Below, piece by piece: positions 32,984 to 41,553 of a stretch of 64,000 nucleotides of DNA (position 1 is the stretch's first letter; every line of letters starts with the position of its first letter). The position numbers and the translations under genes are program-made. The stretch lies in the NCBI GenBank assembly GCA_045106815.1, contig JBGCFG010000033.1:38508-102507 (forward strand). The letters are read 5' to 3'. The stretch comes from JAUIAI01 sp045106815 (GTDB taxonomy: Bacteria > Pseudomonadota > Gammaproteobacteria > Burkholderiales > Burkholderiaceae_E). The notes beneath the pieces were generated by a model, which saw only the letters and a program-made list of their open reading frames with translations, ran no database searches and was not told the DNA's origin.

Positions 32984-33310
32984 CTAGCGTTTGGCGGCAA
33001 GGTGCCGGGCAAGGTTATCGAACTGGGCCGACCAGAACTGTTCATAGTTGATTAGCCAGGTGCAAGCCGGCTTCATCGAACTCGCCTGAAGTCGGCAATG
33101 CCGGGTTCGACCGCGTTTTTCAATGATCAACAGACCTGCGTCGCTAAGAATGCGCACGTGCTTGGAGACGGCCGTTTGTGACATGTCGAATGGTTCGGCC
33201 AGATCCGACAAGCTCACTTCGCCAGACTTCAAACGCTCTAGGATTGCGCGGCGTGTGCCGTCTGCGAGTGCCGCAAAGGTTGTATCGAGTAGGGCATTTG
33301 ATTTCGTCAC
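32984..33310 (-). CDS. ArsR/SmtB family transcriptional regulator
   Basis: A 108-aa winged-helix repressor. The recognition region reads AALADGTRRAILERLKSGEVSLSDLAEPFDMSQTAVSKHVRILSDAGLLIIEKRGRTRHCRL. It lacks the ELCV-type cysteine cluster of metal sensors, and belongs to the subgroup found next to AHSA1-type genes. It most likely represses its own operon and the divergent VOC gene through the two dyads at 33332-33389. The effector is unknown. Confidence 0.9.
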   Translation of the reverse strand: MTKSNALLDTTFAALADGTRRAILERLKSGEVSLSDLAEPFDMSQTAVSKHVRILSDAGLLIIEKRGRTRHCRLQASSMKPACTWLINYEQFWSAQFDNLARHLAAKR

Positions 33311-33331
33311 GCTCGTTTCCTGAATGAAAAT

Positions 33332-33389
33332 ACTAAACCAGAAGGTTGACTAAAGAGTGTCTCTTGTTTAGTCTACCGACTGGTTCATT
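33332..33389. promoter_or_regulatory. Paired candidate ArsR operators between arsR-type and VOC genes
   Basis: Site 1 (33332-33351) reads ACTAAACC-AGAA-GGTTGACT. Site 2 (33370-33389) reads AGTCTACC-GACT-GGTTCATT. Both share an AACC/ACC-N4-GGTT core with related flanks, and starts are 38 bases apart. The whole region is also an imperfect palindrome: AACCAG...GACTAAA mirrors TTTAGTC...CTGGTT. A -35-like TTGACT (33346-33351) lies inside site 1, so binding would block transcription. Confidence 0.6.
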
Positions 33390-33408
33390 GTTAATCCAGG
33401 AGAAAGTT

Positions 33409-33789
33409 ATGCCAGAAATGAAAACACCGGGAAATTCAGGTTGGATCGCGCACGGAGGACCAGATTCAGCTGCAGCGGTTGCGTTTTACAAGCAAGTAGT
33501 GGGTTGGCAGATGGGAGATTTGGCACCTGAGGGAAGCGAGCCGTTTCCGGGCATCATGCTCGAAGATGGGCCGATTGGACACTTCTCGCCACAGCCTCAG
33601 CCCGATGCCGGCTGGACGATCTATTTCACGGTGACCGATGTGGATGCCAGCGTTGATCGCGCGATTAAGGGTGGCGCACAGGTTATTTCGCCCTTGATGG
33701 ATATGCCGGGGGTGGGCCGTATGGCAACACTCAAAGACCCTCAAGGCGCAAGCTTCGCGCTCATAACCTACGAAAGTATGCAATCGTGA
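33409..33789 (+). CDS. VOC family (glyoxalase/bleomycin-resistance-like) protein
   Basis: A 126-aa vicinal-oxygen-chelate protein. From the ATG at 33409, with AGGAG nine bases upstream, it has SGWIAHGGPDSAAAVAFYKQVVGWQM, the middle IYFTVTDVDASVDRAIKGGAQVISPLMDMPGVGRMATLKDPQGASFALI and a short tail. This is the single-domain form with a beta-alpha-beta-beta-beta unit repeated. No clear metal-ligand set, so an enzyme role is uncertain. It is divergent from the ArsR/SRPBCC pair and shares its control region. Confidence 0.87.
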   Translation: MPEMKTPGNSGWIAHGGPDSAAAVAFYKQVVGWQMGDLAPEGSEPFPGIMLEDGPIGHFSPQPQPDAGWTIYFTVTDVDASVDRAIKGGAQVISPLMDMPGVGRMATLKDPQGASFALITYESMQS

Positions 33790-33852
33790 GAACGGTGATC
33801 AACCTTGACTTCGAATCGCTGTGAGGTTGTAGGTTGGTCGCGTCTTCAGGCG

Positions 33853-35514
33853 CTAGGTCTTCACCGCATTAGGTAGCGCAAATCCGTTTTGCCAATGCTT
33901 GTACAACTGCCAAAGCCCAAATAGCGCCAGCGCCACGCCAACGACAGGTCGAATCCAGCCCGGCATGATGAATAGCGGCGCCGACATCGCAATACATAGC
34001 GCCGGCATGTAAAAGAGCGTCCAGGTTTTTTGACCCCGATCTCGCTGATACATCGCAAACAAAACAGAGAACACCGACAAGATCACGAAGAACATCGACC
34101 AAGGGCGCAGGAAAAACAGCGTCCAGTCATCACTGGTAGCCAATGAACGCGAGAGGTTGAGTTCAGCAATCCGTCCCAGCACCACACCCAGGATCATCGG
34201 GGCAAGGGGAAAGCCCAGGTTCCGCATGGCATAGCCGACGATGCCAAAGCCAAACAACACCCACATATCAAACTCGACGTTGTGCAGCGCGAACACACCG
34301 ATCGCGCAATACGCCAGGATGATGCTGGCCAGCGTGTACATGGGGACGCGGGTGACCAGCACAAAAATCTTCAAGGTGAATGACTGCATTCCGAGCATCA
34401 GGAAGTTCGCCACGAAAAATGCGAGAAAAATGCCATAGGCGAGCACCGGTTCATCGTTGATAAATGACGGGCTGGGCACCACATCATGAATGAGCAGGGC
34501 GCCAAGCATGACCGCTGTGACGATATCGCCCGGGATGCCAAGCGCCATCATCGTGATCAGGGAGCCTCCCGCAGTGGCGTTGTTCGCGGACTCGGGCGCC
34601 ACAATGCCATCGACAGCGCCTTTACCAAACTCGGCATGTTCACGCGAGGCTTTTTTTGCCTGGTCGTAGGCGAGAATGTTGGAGATTGAGCTACCGGCCG
34701 CTGGCAAAATGCCGGTAAAGACACCGATGAGTGATGAGCGGACCAGGTTGACCCATCTCTTGATCACCTCCATCGCAGCCCTTCGGTGTTCGATACGAAT
34801 ACTCTGTTTATCAATCGACAATGCCTGACGTGCTTTGCGGGTATCTTGTATGTCACTGAGCAATTGGCTAAACGCGAACAGACCAATCAGTACCGGCAGA
34901 AACGCGAAACCCTGCTGCAGGGCATCGATACCAAAATCAAAGCGGGCGACACCGTTGATTTCATCTTCGCCAATGGTGGCTACCAACAAGCCGAGGGTAC
35001 CGGCAATCAAACCCTTAACCAGGTTTTCGCCAGATAGACTCGCGGTGATGGTGAGCGCAAAGATCACCAGTGCAAAGTAATCCCACGGGCCAAACTCCAG
35101 CCCAACTCGTGCCAGTTGAGGCGCAAGCGTAACGAGCAGCACCGCGCTGATCACACCCCCGAAAAATGATGACCAGACGCCCAGGCCCAGTGCCAGCCCA
35201 GGCCGGCCGTTGCGGGCCATGGGAAATCCGTCAAAGGTGGTCGCCACCGACGACGGTGTGCCCGGTATCCCCGTGAGGATGCCGGACATGAGTCCGCCAG
35301 ACAGGCCGCCCACGAACACCGCGATCATGGTGGCGAGTCCTTGCATGGGCTCCATACCAAAAGTAAACGGTAGCGTCAGCACAACCGCCATGGCGATAGT
35401 AAAACCGGGGATGCCGCCTGCGAGGAGACCTGCCACAGTGCCAAGCATCATGAGGCCAAGCGTTTGCAGCGTTGCTAGTTCTGCGACGGCGGCGCTCAGG
35501 TTCTGTACGAACAT
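33853..35514 (-). CDS. tctA: Tripartite tricarboxylate transporter large permease TctA
   Basis: The 12-helix-type large membrane subunit of a TTT transporter, 553 aa. Family motifs include GTVAGLLAGGIPGFTIAMAVVLTLPFTFGMEP, SGILTGIPGTPSSVATTFDGFPMARNGRPGLALGLGVWSSFFGG and LPAAGSSISNILAYDQAKKAS, with ESANNATAGGSLITMMALGIPGD mid-protein. Together with TctB and TctC it imports carboxylates using an ion gradient. Downstream of tctB by 13 bases. The substrate cannot be told from this subunit. Confidence 0.93.
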   Translation of the reverse strand: MFVQNLSAAVAELATLQTLGLMMLGTVAGLLAGGIPGFTIAMAVVLTLPFTFGMEPMQGLATMIAVFVGGLSGGLMSGILTGIPGTPSSVATTFDGFPMARNGRPGLALGLGVWSSFFGGVISAVLLVTLAPQLARVGLEFGPWDYFALVIFALTITASLSGENLVKGLIAGTLGLLVATIGEDEINGVARFDFGIDALQQGFAFLPVLIGLFAFSQLLSDIQDTRKARQALSIDKQSIRIEHRRAAMEVIKRWVNLVRSSLIGVFTGILPAAGSSISNILAYDQAKKASREHAEFGKGAVDGIVAPESANNATAGGSLITMMALGIPGDIVTAVMLGALLIHDVVPSPSFINDEPVLAYGIFLAFFVANFLMLGMQSFTLKIFVLVTRVPMYTLASIILAYCAIGVFALHNVEFDMWVLFGFGIVGYAMRNLGFPLAPMILGVVLGRIAELNLSRSLATSDDWTLFFLRPWSMFFVILSVFSVLFAMYQRDRGQKTWTLFYMPALCIAMSAPLFIMPGWIRPVVGVALALFGLWQLYKHWQNGFALPNAVKT

Positions 35515-35527
35515 GTCGGTCTGCCTG

Positions 35528-36064
35528 TTAGAGCGTTGTGAAAATCATGCCCTGGGGGAGAATCACCCGCAGACCGAAAGTAAATATTGACCACATTAAT
35601 CCCACCGAAATGATCGATATCAGCGCGTGGGTTATGAGGTTTTTTGCCGTGCGTTCACCGAGTACGGTGAGCATGCCAAACACAAACAGCACGCCGCCAA
35701 TCAGCATACCCAGCACGTCAAGTGTGACCAGGAAGCCAAAGAACAGCACGTAGCACCACAGAGCGTTACGGTAGTACTTGAGCCAGCCAATGAGTCCGGG
35801 CTCGCGAATCGAGTGAGCATCTTCGCTTTCACTATCGCTATCGCTATTGCCATCAGCCCCCCGGTTGTCGACAGGCTTACTTAAAGATTGCGCCAGGTAC
35901 ACCATGACAAGCACAGTGAGTAGTGTCAGGATGGCCCTTGGCCAGGTGGCGGATGCCATCTGGCCAAAGTCCATTTCTCGTATCTGAAAGCTTGCTCCGA
36001 TAAACACCGCACAAAACAGCAGCAGGAAAACTGCAATCAGAGTGTCTTGATTCAGGCGTTTCAT
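35528..36064 (-). CDS. tctB: Tripartite tricarboxylate transporter small permease TctB
   Basis: A 178-aa membrane protein with about four helices and an acidic Ser/Asp/Glu cytoplasmic stretch (GNSDSDSESEDAH). The family pattern IREMDFGQMASATWPRAILTLLTVLVMVYLAQS is near the N-terminus, and a hydrophobic C-terminal pair ends the protein. It is the small TTT subunit, between tctC and tctA. Sequence identity within TctB is generally low, so the context supports the call. Confidence 0.88.
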   Translation of the reverse strand: MKRLNQDTLIAVFLLLFCAVFIGASFQIREMDFGQMASATWPRAILTLLTVLVMVYLAQSLSKPVDNRGADGNSDSDSESEDAHSIREPGLIGWLKYYRNALWCYVLFFGFLVTLDVLGMLIGGVLFVFGMLTVLGERTAKNLITHALISIISVGLMWSIFTFGLRVILPQGMIFTTL

Positions 36065-36091
36065 CGGGCAGGTTCCAAAGCAGAGGGGGAT

Positions 36092-37087
36092 TTACTTCTT
36101 GTACATGCCGATCTTGGTTGCAACGGTTTCCCACTTGCCAAACAGATCTTTGAAGTAGGCCGTGTAGGCGGTCGGATCTTTATAGATCATTGAGGTGCCC
36201 TTGGCTTCAAGTTGCTTGATGACATCGGGGTCCTGTGCGGCTTTTGCAAACAGGCCTGCCCAATAGTCGACGGCTGCTTTGGGCGTACCCTTGGGTGCCA
36301 CAATACCGCGATCGGTGCCGTAGATGAGATCAATGCCTTGCTCTTTCAGCGTTGGTACATTCGGAATCTCAGGGTTGCGCTCGGCGGTGCTGATGCCCAA
36401 TGCCTTCAACTCGCCTGATTGAATGTACTTCTTGGCGGCAGCCAGATTGATTTCGCCAATTTCAATGTTCTTGGCAAGCAATGCCGTCATGCGCTGACGA
36501 GTACCGTCATAAGACACATGCTTCAGTTCGATGTCGGCCGCATCTTCAATCAGTGCGAAGATGAAGTGGCTGGTTGAGCCGAGAGTGCCGCCGGTGATCA
36601 CAGACTTCGGGGCCGCCTTCGCTTTTTCGACCAGACCATTCATGTCGGTGTATGCGACATCTGGGTTTGCGCCCACGATCGCAGGGGTGCGGGTGAGCAG
36701 CGAAACCGGCTCAAAAGCATCCCAGGTGAAATCGACGCGGCCAATGAAGTAGCTGGTGATCGCACTTTGGTGAATCGCGAACAAGGTGCAGCCATCAGGT
36801 TTGGCTTTGCGTGCCTCTTTGGCGCCTTTGTTGCCACCCTGGCCGCCCATATTCACGACCTGAAGCTGAGTGTCACCGCCCAGCTTGTTTACGGCAGATT
36901 CAAAGATTCGGAAAATCACATCGGTGCCACCGCCAGCACCCCAGGGCACGATCAGCTTGGCTGTTTTGCAACCCAGATCAGCCGCGTGTGCCGTGGAGCC
37001 AATCGTGGTCAGGGCGCCGGCCACGCCAAGTGCGACACCGGCCAAAACGCGCTTGACGCGCTTACGGGGAGTTGTTGCTTGAGTCAT
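36092..37087 (-). CDS. tctC: Tripartite tricarboxylate transporter substrate-binding protein TctC (Bug family)
   Basis: A 331-aa periplasmic solute-binding protein. The signal peptide (VKRVLAGVALGVAGALTTIGSTAHA) ends about residue 35. The Bug fold is seen in KLIVPWGAGGGTDVIFRIFESAV, NMGGQGGNKGAKEARKAKPDG, and later TGGTLGSTSHFIFAL and RGIVAPKGTPKAAVDYWAGLF. Bug proteins bind carboxylic acids; the ligand is unknown. The AGGAGG site lies five bases before the ATG. It is first in the operon, with a promoter at 37123-37151. Confidence 0.93.
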   Translation of the reverse strand: MTQATTPRKRVKRVLAGVALGVAGALTTIGSTAHAADLGCKTAKLIVPWGAGGGTDVIFRIFESAVNKLGGDTQLQVVNMGGQGGNKGAKEARKAKPDGCTLFAIHQSAITSYFIGRVDFTWDAFEPVSLLTRTPAIVGANPDVAYTDMNGLVEKAKAAPKSVITGGTLGSTSHFIFALIEDAADIELKHVSYDGTRQRMTALLAKNIEIGEINLAAAKKYIQSGELKALGISTAERNPEIPNVPTLKEQGIDLIYGTDRGIVAPKGTPKAAVDYWAGLFAKAAQDPDVIKQLEAKGTSMIYKDPTAYTAYFKDLFGKWETVATKIGMYKK

Positions 37088-37103
37088 TGAGTCCTCCTGA
37101 GGA

Positions 37104-37125
37104 AATTCAGATTTGTGGCTGAATT
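37104..37125. promoter_or_regulatory. Inverted repeat overlapping the tctC promoter
   Basis: AATTCAG-N8-CTGAATT, perfect 7-bp arms (37104-37110 and 37119-37125). One arm overlaps the predicted -10 (37123-37128) and the rest lies over the transcription start, a position suited to a repressor. No regulator gene of the usual TTT kinds is adjacent. Confidence 0.5.
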
Positions 37126-37151
37126 ATGAGTGAGCGGCCATCACACGACAA
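37123..37151 (-). promoter_or_regulatory. Predicted sigma-70 promoter for tctC-tctB-tctA
   Basis: On the minus strand, TTGTCG (37146-37151) and CATAAT (37123-37128, five of six) are 17 bases apart. The start would be near 37116, leaving about 30 bases before the tctC ATG and its AGGAGG. Confidence 0.6.
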
Positions 37152-37257
37152 ATTAAGGGTTTTGGCGTTCGGTCTGGCTCAGTCATAATCGCCAATTGTC
37201 GGGTAACTATCCACCAAAGCGGCCATCGTCTTCTGATCGCCCGCAGGACAGGCAGTC

Positions 37258-38808
37258 ATGAGCGATCAAACCAGTCAGCAAGGGAGAGAGGAGGAATCGG
37301 CAAGCGCGGCCAGTCGCGCAGCCTCCTCACCGGCTGCAGCCATGACCGCTGACGATATTGCTTTGCCAGCCGACCATGAAGCCGCTGCGATTGCGTTGCA
37401 GGAAGTGCAGCAATGGCTGCAGCGGCTCGAACTCATCCGGGAGATGGCTCGCAGCGGCGACAGCGATGATCGCAATCGGATTGTCGAGCGGGTCAATGAG
37501 GCTCAGCTATTAGCTCATCTACGGGTGCGTATGGAAAAGCTGCACCCAGCCGATGCAGCCTATGTGCTCGAGGCATTGCCATTTGAAGAACGAGACCAGG
37601 TTTGGCAGCAGATCGGGTCGCATCGTGACGGTGCGATCCTGTTGGAGGTATCAGACGCTGTTCGGGAAGGGCTGATTGAGTCGCTTGATGAGGATGAGCT
37701 CTTAACGTTAGCCAAAACGCTCGAAGCTGATCAGCTCGCCGAGCTGGCAGACGAGTTGCCCGAGCAGGTGGTCGAACTGGGCCAGGCGCGCCTGAATGAA
37801 AGACAGCGCAAGCAACTGCGCGAAGCCCTCAAAGCCGACGAAGATACCGTGGGTGCTTTTCTGGATTTTGATCTGGTCACCGTTCGAGAAGATGTGACAG
37901 TCGAAACGGTGTTCCGGTATCTGCGCCGATTTGAGCAACTGCCCGAACATACAGATTCAGTTTTCGTGGTGGATCGCGACGAGAAGCTACTGGGGGTTTT
38001 ATCGGTCAATCAACTCTTGGTGAGTGACCCGGAGGCAGTGGTCAATGAGATTATGGCTCGCGACTCGCTTAGCTTCGATCCGCCAGACAGCATTTTTGAA
38101 GCCGCCCAGGCGTTTGAGCGCTATGACTTGCTGTCAGCGCCAGTGGTTGCTGACGATGGCAAGCTAATTGGCCGGCTGGTCGTCTCCGAGATCGTTGACG
38201 TGATCCGTGAGGAGGGCGAAGCCGATCTCCTCAACCAGGCGGGTCTGATCGAAGATGAAGACTTGTTTTCCGGCGTTTGGAACTCCGCCCGAAATCGTTG
38301 GCTTTGGCTCGCGCTCAATCTCTGTACAGCGTTTTTCGCTTCTCGCGTGATTGGCCTGTTTGAAGGGACGATCGAGCGGGTGGTCGCGCTCGCTGCCTTG
38401 ATGCCCATTGTGGCGGGGATTGCAGGCAACTCTGGCAATCAAACCATGACGCTGGTCATTCGCTCTATTGCGCTCGGGCAGGTGAATAGTTCGAATTTTC
38501 GGCGTTTGCTTGGCAAAGAGATCAGTGTGGCTTTGCTCAACGGGATTGTCTGGGGCAGCGTCGCAGGTTTGTTTGCGTGGTGGTTATATGCCGATTCGCC
38601 ACATGGTCAGACCCTGGGCCTGACCATGACGATGGCCATGCTGATCAATCTGCTGCTGGCATCTGTCGTCGCGCTCGCTGTTCCGTTGACGCTACACCGA
38701 ATAGGTCGAGACCCGGCCATGGGCTCGCCTGTGTTGCTGACCTTCAGCACCGACAGTCTGGGGTTCATGATCTTTCTAGGGCTCGCATCCCTGATGTTCG
38801 GTCCGTGA
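37258..38808 (+). CDS. mgtE: Magnesium transporter MgtE
   Basis: A 516-aa Mg2+ channel. A variable acidic start is followed by the MgtE N domain (about 60-185), two CBS domains (about 195-325, DEDTVGAFLDFDLVTVREDVTVE and MARDSLSFDPPDSIFEAAQAFERYDLLSAPVV) that gate by Mg2+, and five membrane helices. The pore signature ALAALMPIVAGIAGNSGNQTMTLVIRSIALGQ sits near residue 380. No Mg-sensing M-box is visible in the 170-base region upstream. Divergent from tctC. Confidence 0.95.
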   Translation: MSDQTSQQGREEESASAASRAASSPAAAMTADDIALPADHEAAAIALQEVQQWLQRLELIREMARSGDSDDRNRIVERVNEAQLLAHLRVRMEKLHPADAAYVLEALPFEERDQVWQQIGSHRDGAILLEVSDAVREGLIESLDEDELLTLAKTLEADQLAELADELPEQVVELGQARLNERQRKQLREALKADEDTVGAFLDFDLVTVREDVTVETVFRYLRRFEQLPEHTDSVFVVDRDEKLLGVLSVNQLLVSDPEAVVNEIMARDSLSFDPPDSIFEAAQAFERYDLLSAPVVADDGKLIGRLVVSEIVDVIREEGEADLLNQAGLIEDEDLFSGVWNSARNRWLWLALNLCTAFFASRVIGLFEGTIERVVALAALMPIVAGIAGNSGNQTMTLVIRSIALGQVNSSNFRRLLGKEISVALLNGIVWGSVAGLFAWWLYADSPHGQTLGLTMTMAMLINLLLASVVALAVPLTLHRIGRDPAMGSPVLLTFSTDSLGFMIFLGLASLMFGP

Positions 38809-38833
38809 GCGAAATTCGTCCTACGGCACCCTG

Positions 38834-39544
38834 ATGTCACGCGCACAACGCCTGCTGACATTGATGGAAACACTCAGGCACCATCGAACGCCTATTCAGG
38901 GAGCCGAATTGGCCCAGTCACTGGGTATCAGTCTGCGCACGCTTTACCGGGATATTGCCACCTTGCAGGAGCAGGGCGCTCGAATTGAAGGTGAAGCGGG
39001 CGTCGGTTATCTGCTCAGGCCCGGCTTTGTGCTACCTCCTCTGATGTTTTCAGAAGAGGAGATCGAGGCCCTGGTGCTGGGATCTCGGTGGGTCATGCAC
39101 CGCGGTGAGAAAGCACTGGGCGAGGCAGCAGAGAGAGCCTTGAGCAAAGTCGCCGCGGTGTTGCCAGCCGAAGGCCGGCATCTGCTGGATTCAACCAATC
39201 TCCTGACGGGACCGGTGGCGGACGCGCCATCATCAGAAATCGATCTGCAACAGCTTCGCCAGGCAATCCGCAGCGAGCGAAAACTTCAGATTGAGTATCA
39301 GAGCCTGAAAGGCTTAGCCTCTTCCCGAGTCATCTGGCCGTTCGCGCTAGGCTACTTTGATCAATTCAGGGTTCTGGTGGCTTGGTGCGAATTGAGACAG
39401 GCGATCAGACACTTCAGAACCGACTGCATTCGGTCGCTCGTGATGCTTGATCAGCGATATCCTCGCAGCCGACAGGCGCTGCTGGACGCTTGGCGCGAGC
39501 AGGGCGGCCAGCATGCCCCCGAGATGACTACTGACAGAAATTGA
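38834..39544 (+). CDS. YafY-type HTH and WYL domain transcriptional regulator
   Basis: A 236-aa regulator. The N-terminal winged helix (RAQRLLTLMETLRHHRTPIQGAELAQSLGISLRTLYRDIATLQEQGARI) is of the HTH_11 / DeoR-like type. The C-terminal WYL region contains IRSERKLQIEYQSLKGLASSRVIWPFALGYFDQFRVLVAWCELRQAIRHFRTDCIRSL. WYL regulators sense varied ligands; none can be assigned. Target may be the GFA-type gene 56 bases downstream on the same strand. Confidence 0.9.
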   Translation: MSRAQRLLTLMETLRHHRTPIQGAELAQSLGISLRTLYRDIATLQEQGARIEGEAGVGYLLRPGFVLPPLMFSEEEIEALVLGSRWVMHRGEKALGEAAERALSKVAAVLPAEGRHLLDSTNLLTGPVADAPSSEIDLQQLRQAIRSERKLQIEYQSLKGLASSRVIWPFALGYFDQFRVLVAWCELRQAIRHFRTDCIRSLVMLDQRYPRSRQALLDAWREQGGQHAPEMTTDRN

Positions 39545-39600
39545 CAGTCCTTCTGTCTACGATTGCCTCCTTGTTCAATTGAATTGGTGAGGTTGCCAGC

Positions 39601-40014
39601 ATGAATAAACGTCTAGGGGGGTGCGCCTGCGGCGCGATCCGCTTTGTAATCAACGCGCCAGTAAAGGATGTTGGTGTGTGCCATTGTAAAGACTGTCAGA
39701 AGGCATCTGGTGGCCCACCAAACTATGTAGCACTCGTGCCAACGCATGCGTTTGAGGTGACCCAGGGCGAACCGGCTCAATACAAGAGCGAGGCTGAAAG
39801 CGGCAGGCAGGCTATTCGGGTGTTTTGTTCAAACTGCGGTTCACCACTATGGAGTGTCGCGCCCTTGATGCCTTTTACGCCTATCAAACTTGGGGCGCTT
39901 GATGACAGTTCTGATCTGAGGCCGGGCGTGCATCTGTATACGGCGTCTGCGGCATCCTGGCACTTCCGAGACGAGGACTTACCCAGTTTCGAAAAAATGC
40001 CGCCGGTAGCTTAG
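39601..40014 (+). CDS. GFA (glutathione-dependent formaldehyde-activating) / CENP-V family protein
   Basis: A 137-aa zinc protein. The N-terminal GGCACGAIRF and VCHCKDCQKASGG motifs plus VFCSNCGSPLWS give the cysteines binding two zinc ions in the GFA fold. The family includes glutathione-dependent formaldehyde-activating enzyme, but most members are uncharacterised. It lies after the WYL regulator; its stop overlaps the stop of the convergent kelch gene. Confidence 0.9.
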   Translation: MNKRLGGCACGAIRFVINAPVKDVGVCHCKDCQKASGGPPNYVALVPTHAFEVTQGEPAQYKSEAESGRQAIRVFCSNCGSPLWSVAPLMPFTPIKLGALDDSSDLRPGVHLYTASAASWHFRDEDLPSFEKMPPVA

Positions 40015-41036
40015 TCCGATGTCTTCGGTATCGCCAAGGCTTCAGTCTTGGGCGAAACTGAAAACACCGTTTTTAATCCGGGGCGCGTGCCGCCGCCAAT
40101 CACGAATGCCTGGGCGTCAGCTTTGCCGGCGGCACTACCATGCCGGGCGGTAGGAGAAGGTGTGCTTTGTAGCCATTGGCCAGTGGCAATATCAAGCACG
40201 TCGTGGCGGTTAAGCACTCGGTTGGGGTTGAATTGCTCTCCGCCGAAAACATGAATTTGCTGGCCCAGTACAACGGCTGAATGGCCGCCACGGCCAACTG
40301 GTAATGAGGGGCCGGCTTGCCACCTATCAAGCGCGGTATCGTAGACGGTGACGTCTGTTAGCTTCGATCCGCCCTGGGCACTGCGCCCTCCCATCACCCA
40401 GATGCGCGTACCGACTGCTACCGCGGCGAATGAGTGCCGTGCCAAAGGCATAGGGCGTTGCTGGGACCATTGCTGCGTCCCTATGTCATAGCGCCAAACC
40501 TGATTAGAGTCTTCACCGTGATGGCGCCCGCCAATCAAAAACAACTCGTCCCCAACTGCCGTCATGGTGTGTTCACCAAGTGGAACCGGAAGCGAACTCA
40601 CCCGTTGCCAGGCATGCCCATCGGTGCTTAGAGACCACAGGGCTGAGCCTGGATCTGGCTTGAACGTCAGCGACACGTAGCCACCATTGGCATAGACTCG
40701 ATTGCCATGAGCCGCCATCGCCGCGTGATGCAGAGGATAGGGTAGTGAGGGACATGAAGACCAGCGTGATGGCCTTGTATTGAACACTTCGCAAGCGTCG
40801 ACTGTTCGAAAAAAGCCCAGGCCACCAGCAACATATATTTTGTGCTCAACCGAGGCACAGTAAATCTCTGAGCGTGCGGTTGGCATCGCATTGTGGGTAG
40901 TCCACTCGCTGGCAATTGAGTCGGCCGCCTGCAGGTAAATAAAGCTTGTGAGGAAGGTTAGCTGCCCAAATCTACAAATGGTCTGTCGCACCCTCTTAGG
41001 CCTCAAGCTCAAGGCTCTAGCGAATGGGCGAGCCAT
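40011..41036 (-). CDS. Kelch-repeat protein, probably secreted
   Basis: A 341-aa beta-propeller of about five or six kelch repeats, seen as recurring IYVAGGLGFF, VYANGGYVSL, LFLIGGRHHGED, IWVMGGRSAQGG and IHVFGGEQF, each followed by a conserved Trp/Tyr region. The N-terminus has a basic start and a hydrophobic stretch (FGQLTFLTSFIYLQAADS) that may be a signal peptide. Such propellers bind sugars or proteins; N-acetylneuraminate epimerase (NanM) is a related architecture, but no sialic-acid genes are here. The start at 41036 is uncertain. Confidence 0.78.
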   Translation of the reverse strand: MARPFARALSLRPKRVRQTICRFGQLTFLTSFIYLQAADSIASEWTTHNAMPTARSEIYCASVEHKIYVAGGLGFFRTVDACEVFNTRPSRWSSCPSLPYPLHHAAMAAHGNRVYANGGYVSLTFKPDPGSALWSLSTDGHAWQRVSSLPVPLGEHTMTAVGDELFLIGGRHHGEDSNQVWRYDIGTQQWSQQRPMPLARHSFAAVAVGTRIWVMGGRSAQGGSKLTDVTVYDTALDRWQAGPSLPVGRGGHSAVVLGQQIHVFGGEQFNPNRVLNRHDVLDIATGQWLQSTPSPTARHGSAAGKADAQAFVIGGGTRPGLKTVFSVSPKTEALAIPKTSD

Positions 41037-41055
41037 GGATGGCTAGTCGCCTGCA

Positions 41056-41553
41056 CTATTTTCCTGGTGGCGTTGCACTAATCACATGGCCAACCTGCCA
41101 GGGCCGCTCAAGCGACTGGTGAGCGTCGAGCACCTTTTGAAGGCGTGCCTGCAGCATATCGGGCATTGTGGCTGTTTTGCGACGATTCATGTCAACGTGT
41201 GCTGAGACGGACTCATAGCTGGCGGCTAAAAATCCATCGGCGACATGAAACATCTCTTGATAGAAGTGCACGCGCTTGTGATCAAACGCGAGAAGTCGAG
41301 CCTCAAACCGGATTTCGTCGCCTTCTTTCACCTCGCGTAGAAAGTTCAAGTGGGATTCAAGCGCAAAGGTTGAAGTGCCACTGGCTTTGCGGTAGCGCTG
41401 GTCAAAGCCGAGCCATTCAAAGAACGGCTCGGCCGCCAGATCAAAGGCCACATGGTAGTAGCCCACATTCATGTGCCCGTTATAGTCGATCCAGTCTGAC
41501 TGTACCGTCGCGCGAGCCAGAGCAAACGGGGTATCAATTGAGGGTTGGCCCAC
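41056..41553 (-). CDS. Acyl-CoA thioesterase, 4HBT / hot-dog fold
   Basis: A 165-aa hot-dog-fold protein with the YbgC/4-hydroxybenzoyl-CoA thioesterase pattern: VQSDWIDYNGHMNVGYYHVAFDLAAEPFFEWLGF carries the Asp and His-Met-Asn-Val typical of the catalytic loop. REVKEGDEIRFEARLLAFDHKRVHFYQEMFH follows. Close homologues near carnitine genes are thought to act on betainyl-CoA, but no carnitine genes are present. The start is GTG at 41553, sharing one base with the upstream stop (TAGTG), so it is coupled. Confidence 0.83.
   Translation of the reverse strand: MGQPSIDTPFALARATVQSDWIDYNGHMNVGYYHVAFDLAAEPFFEWLGFDQRYRKASGTSTFALESHLNFLREVKEGDEIRFEARLLAFDHKRVHFYQEMFHVADGFLAASYESVSAHVDMNRRKTATMPDMLQARLQKVLDAHQSLERPWQVGHVISATPPGK

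Noticed and set aside
37152..37257. Magnesium riboswitch (M-box) upstream of mgtE
   Set aside because: The gap to mgtE is too short and shows none of the expected paired helices or terminator.
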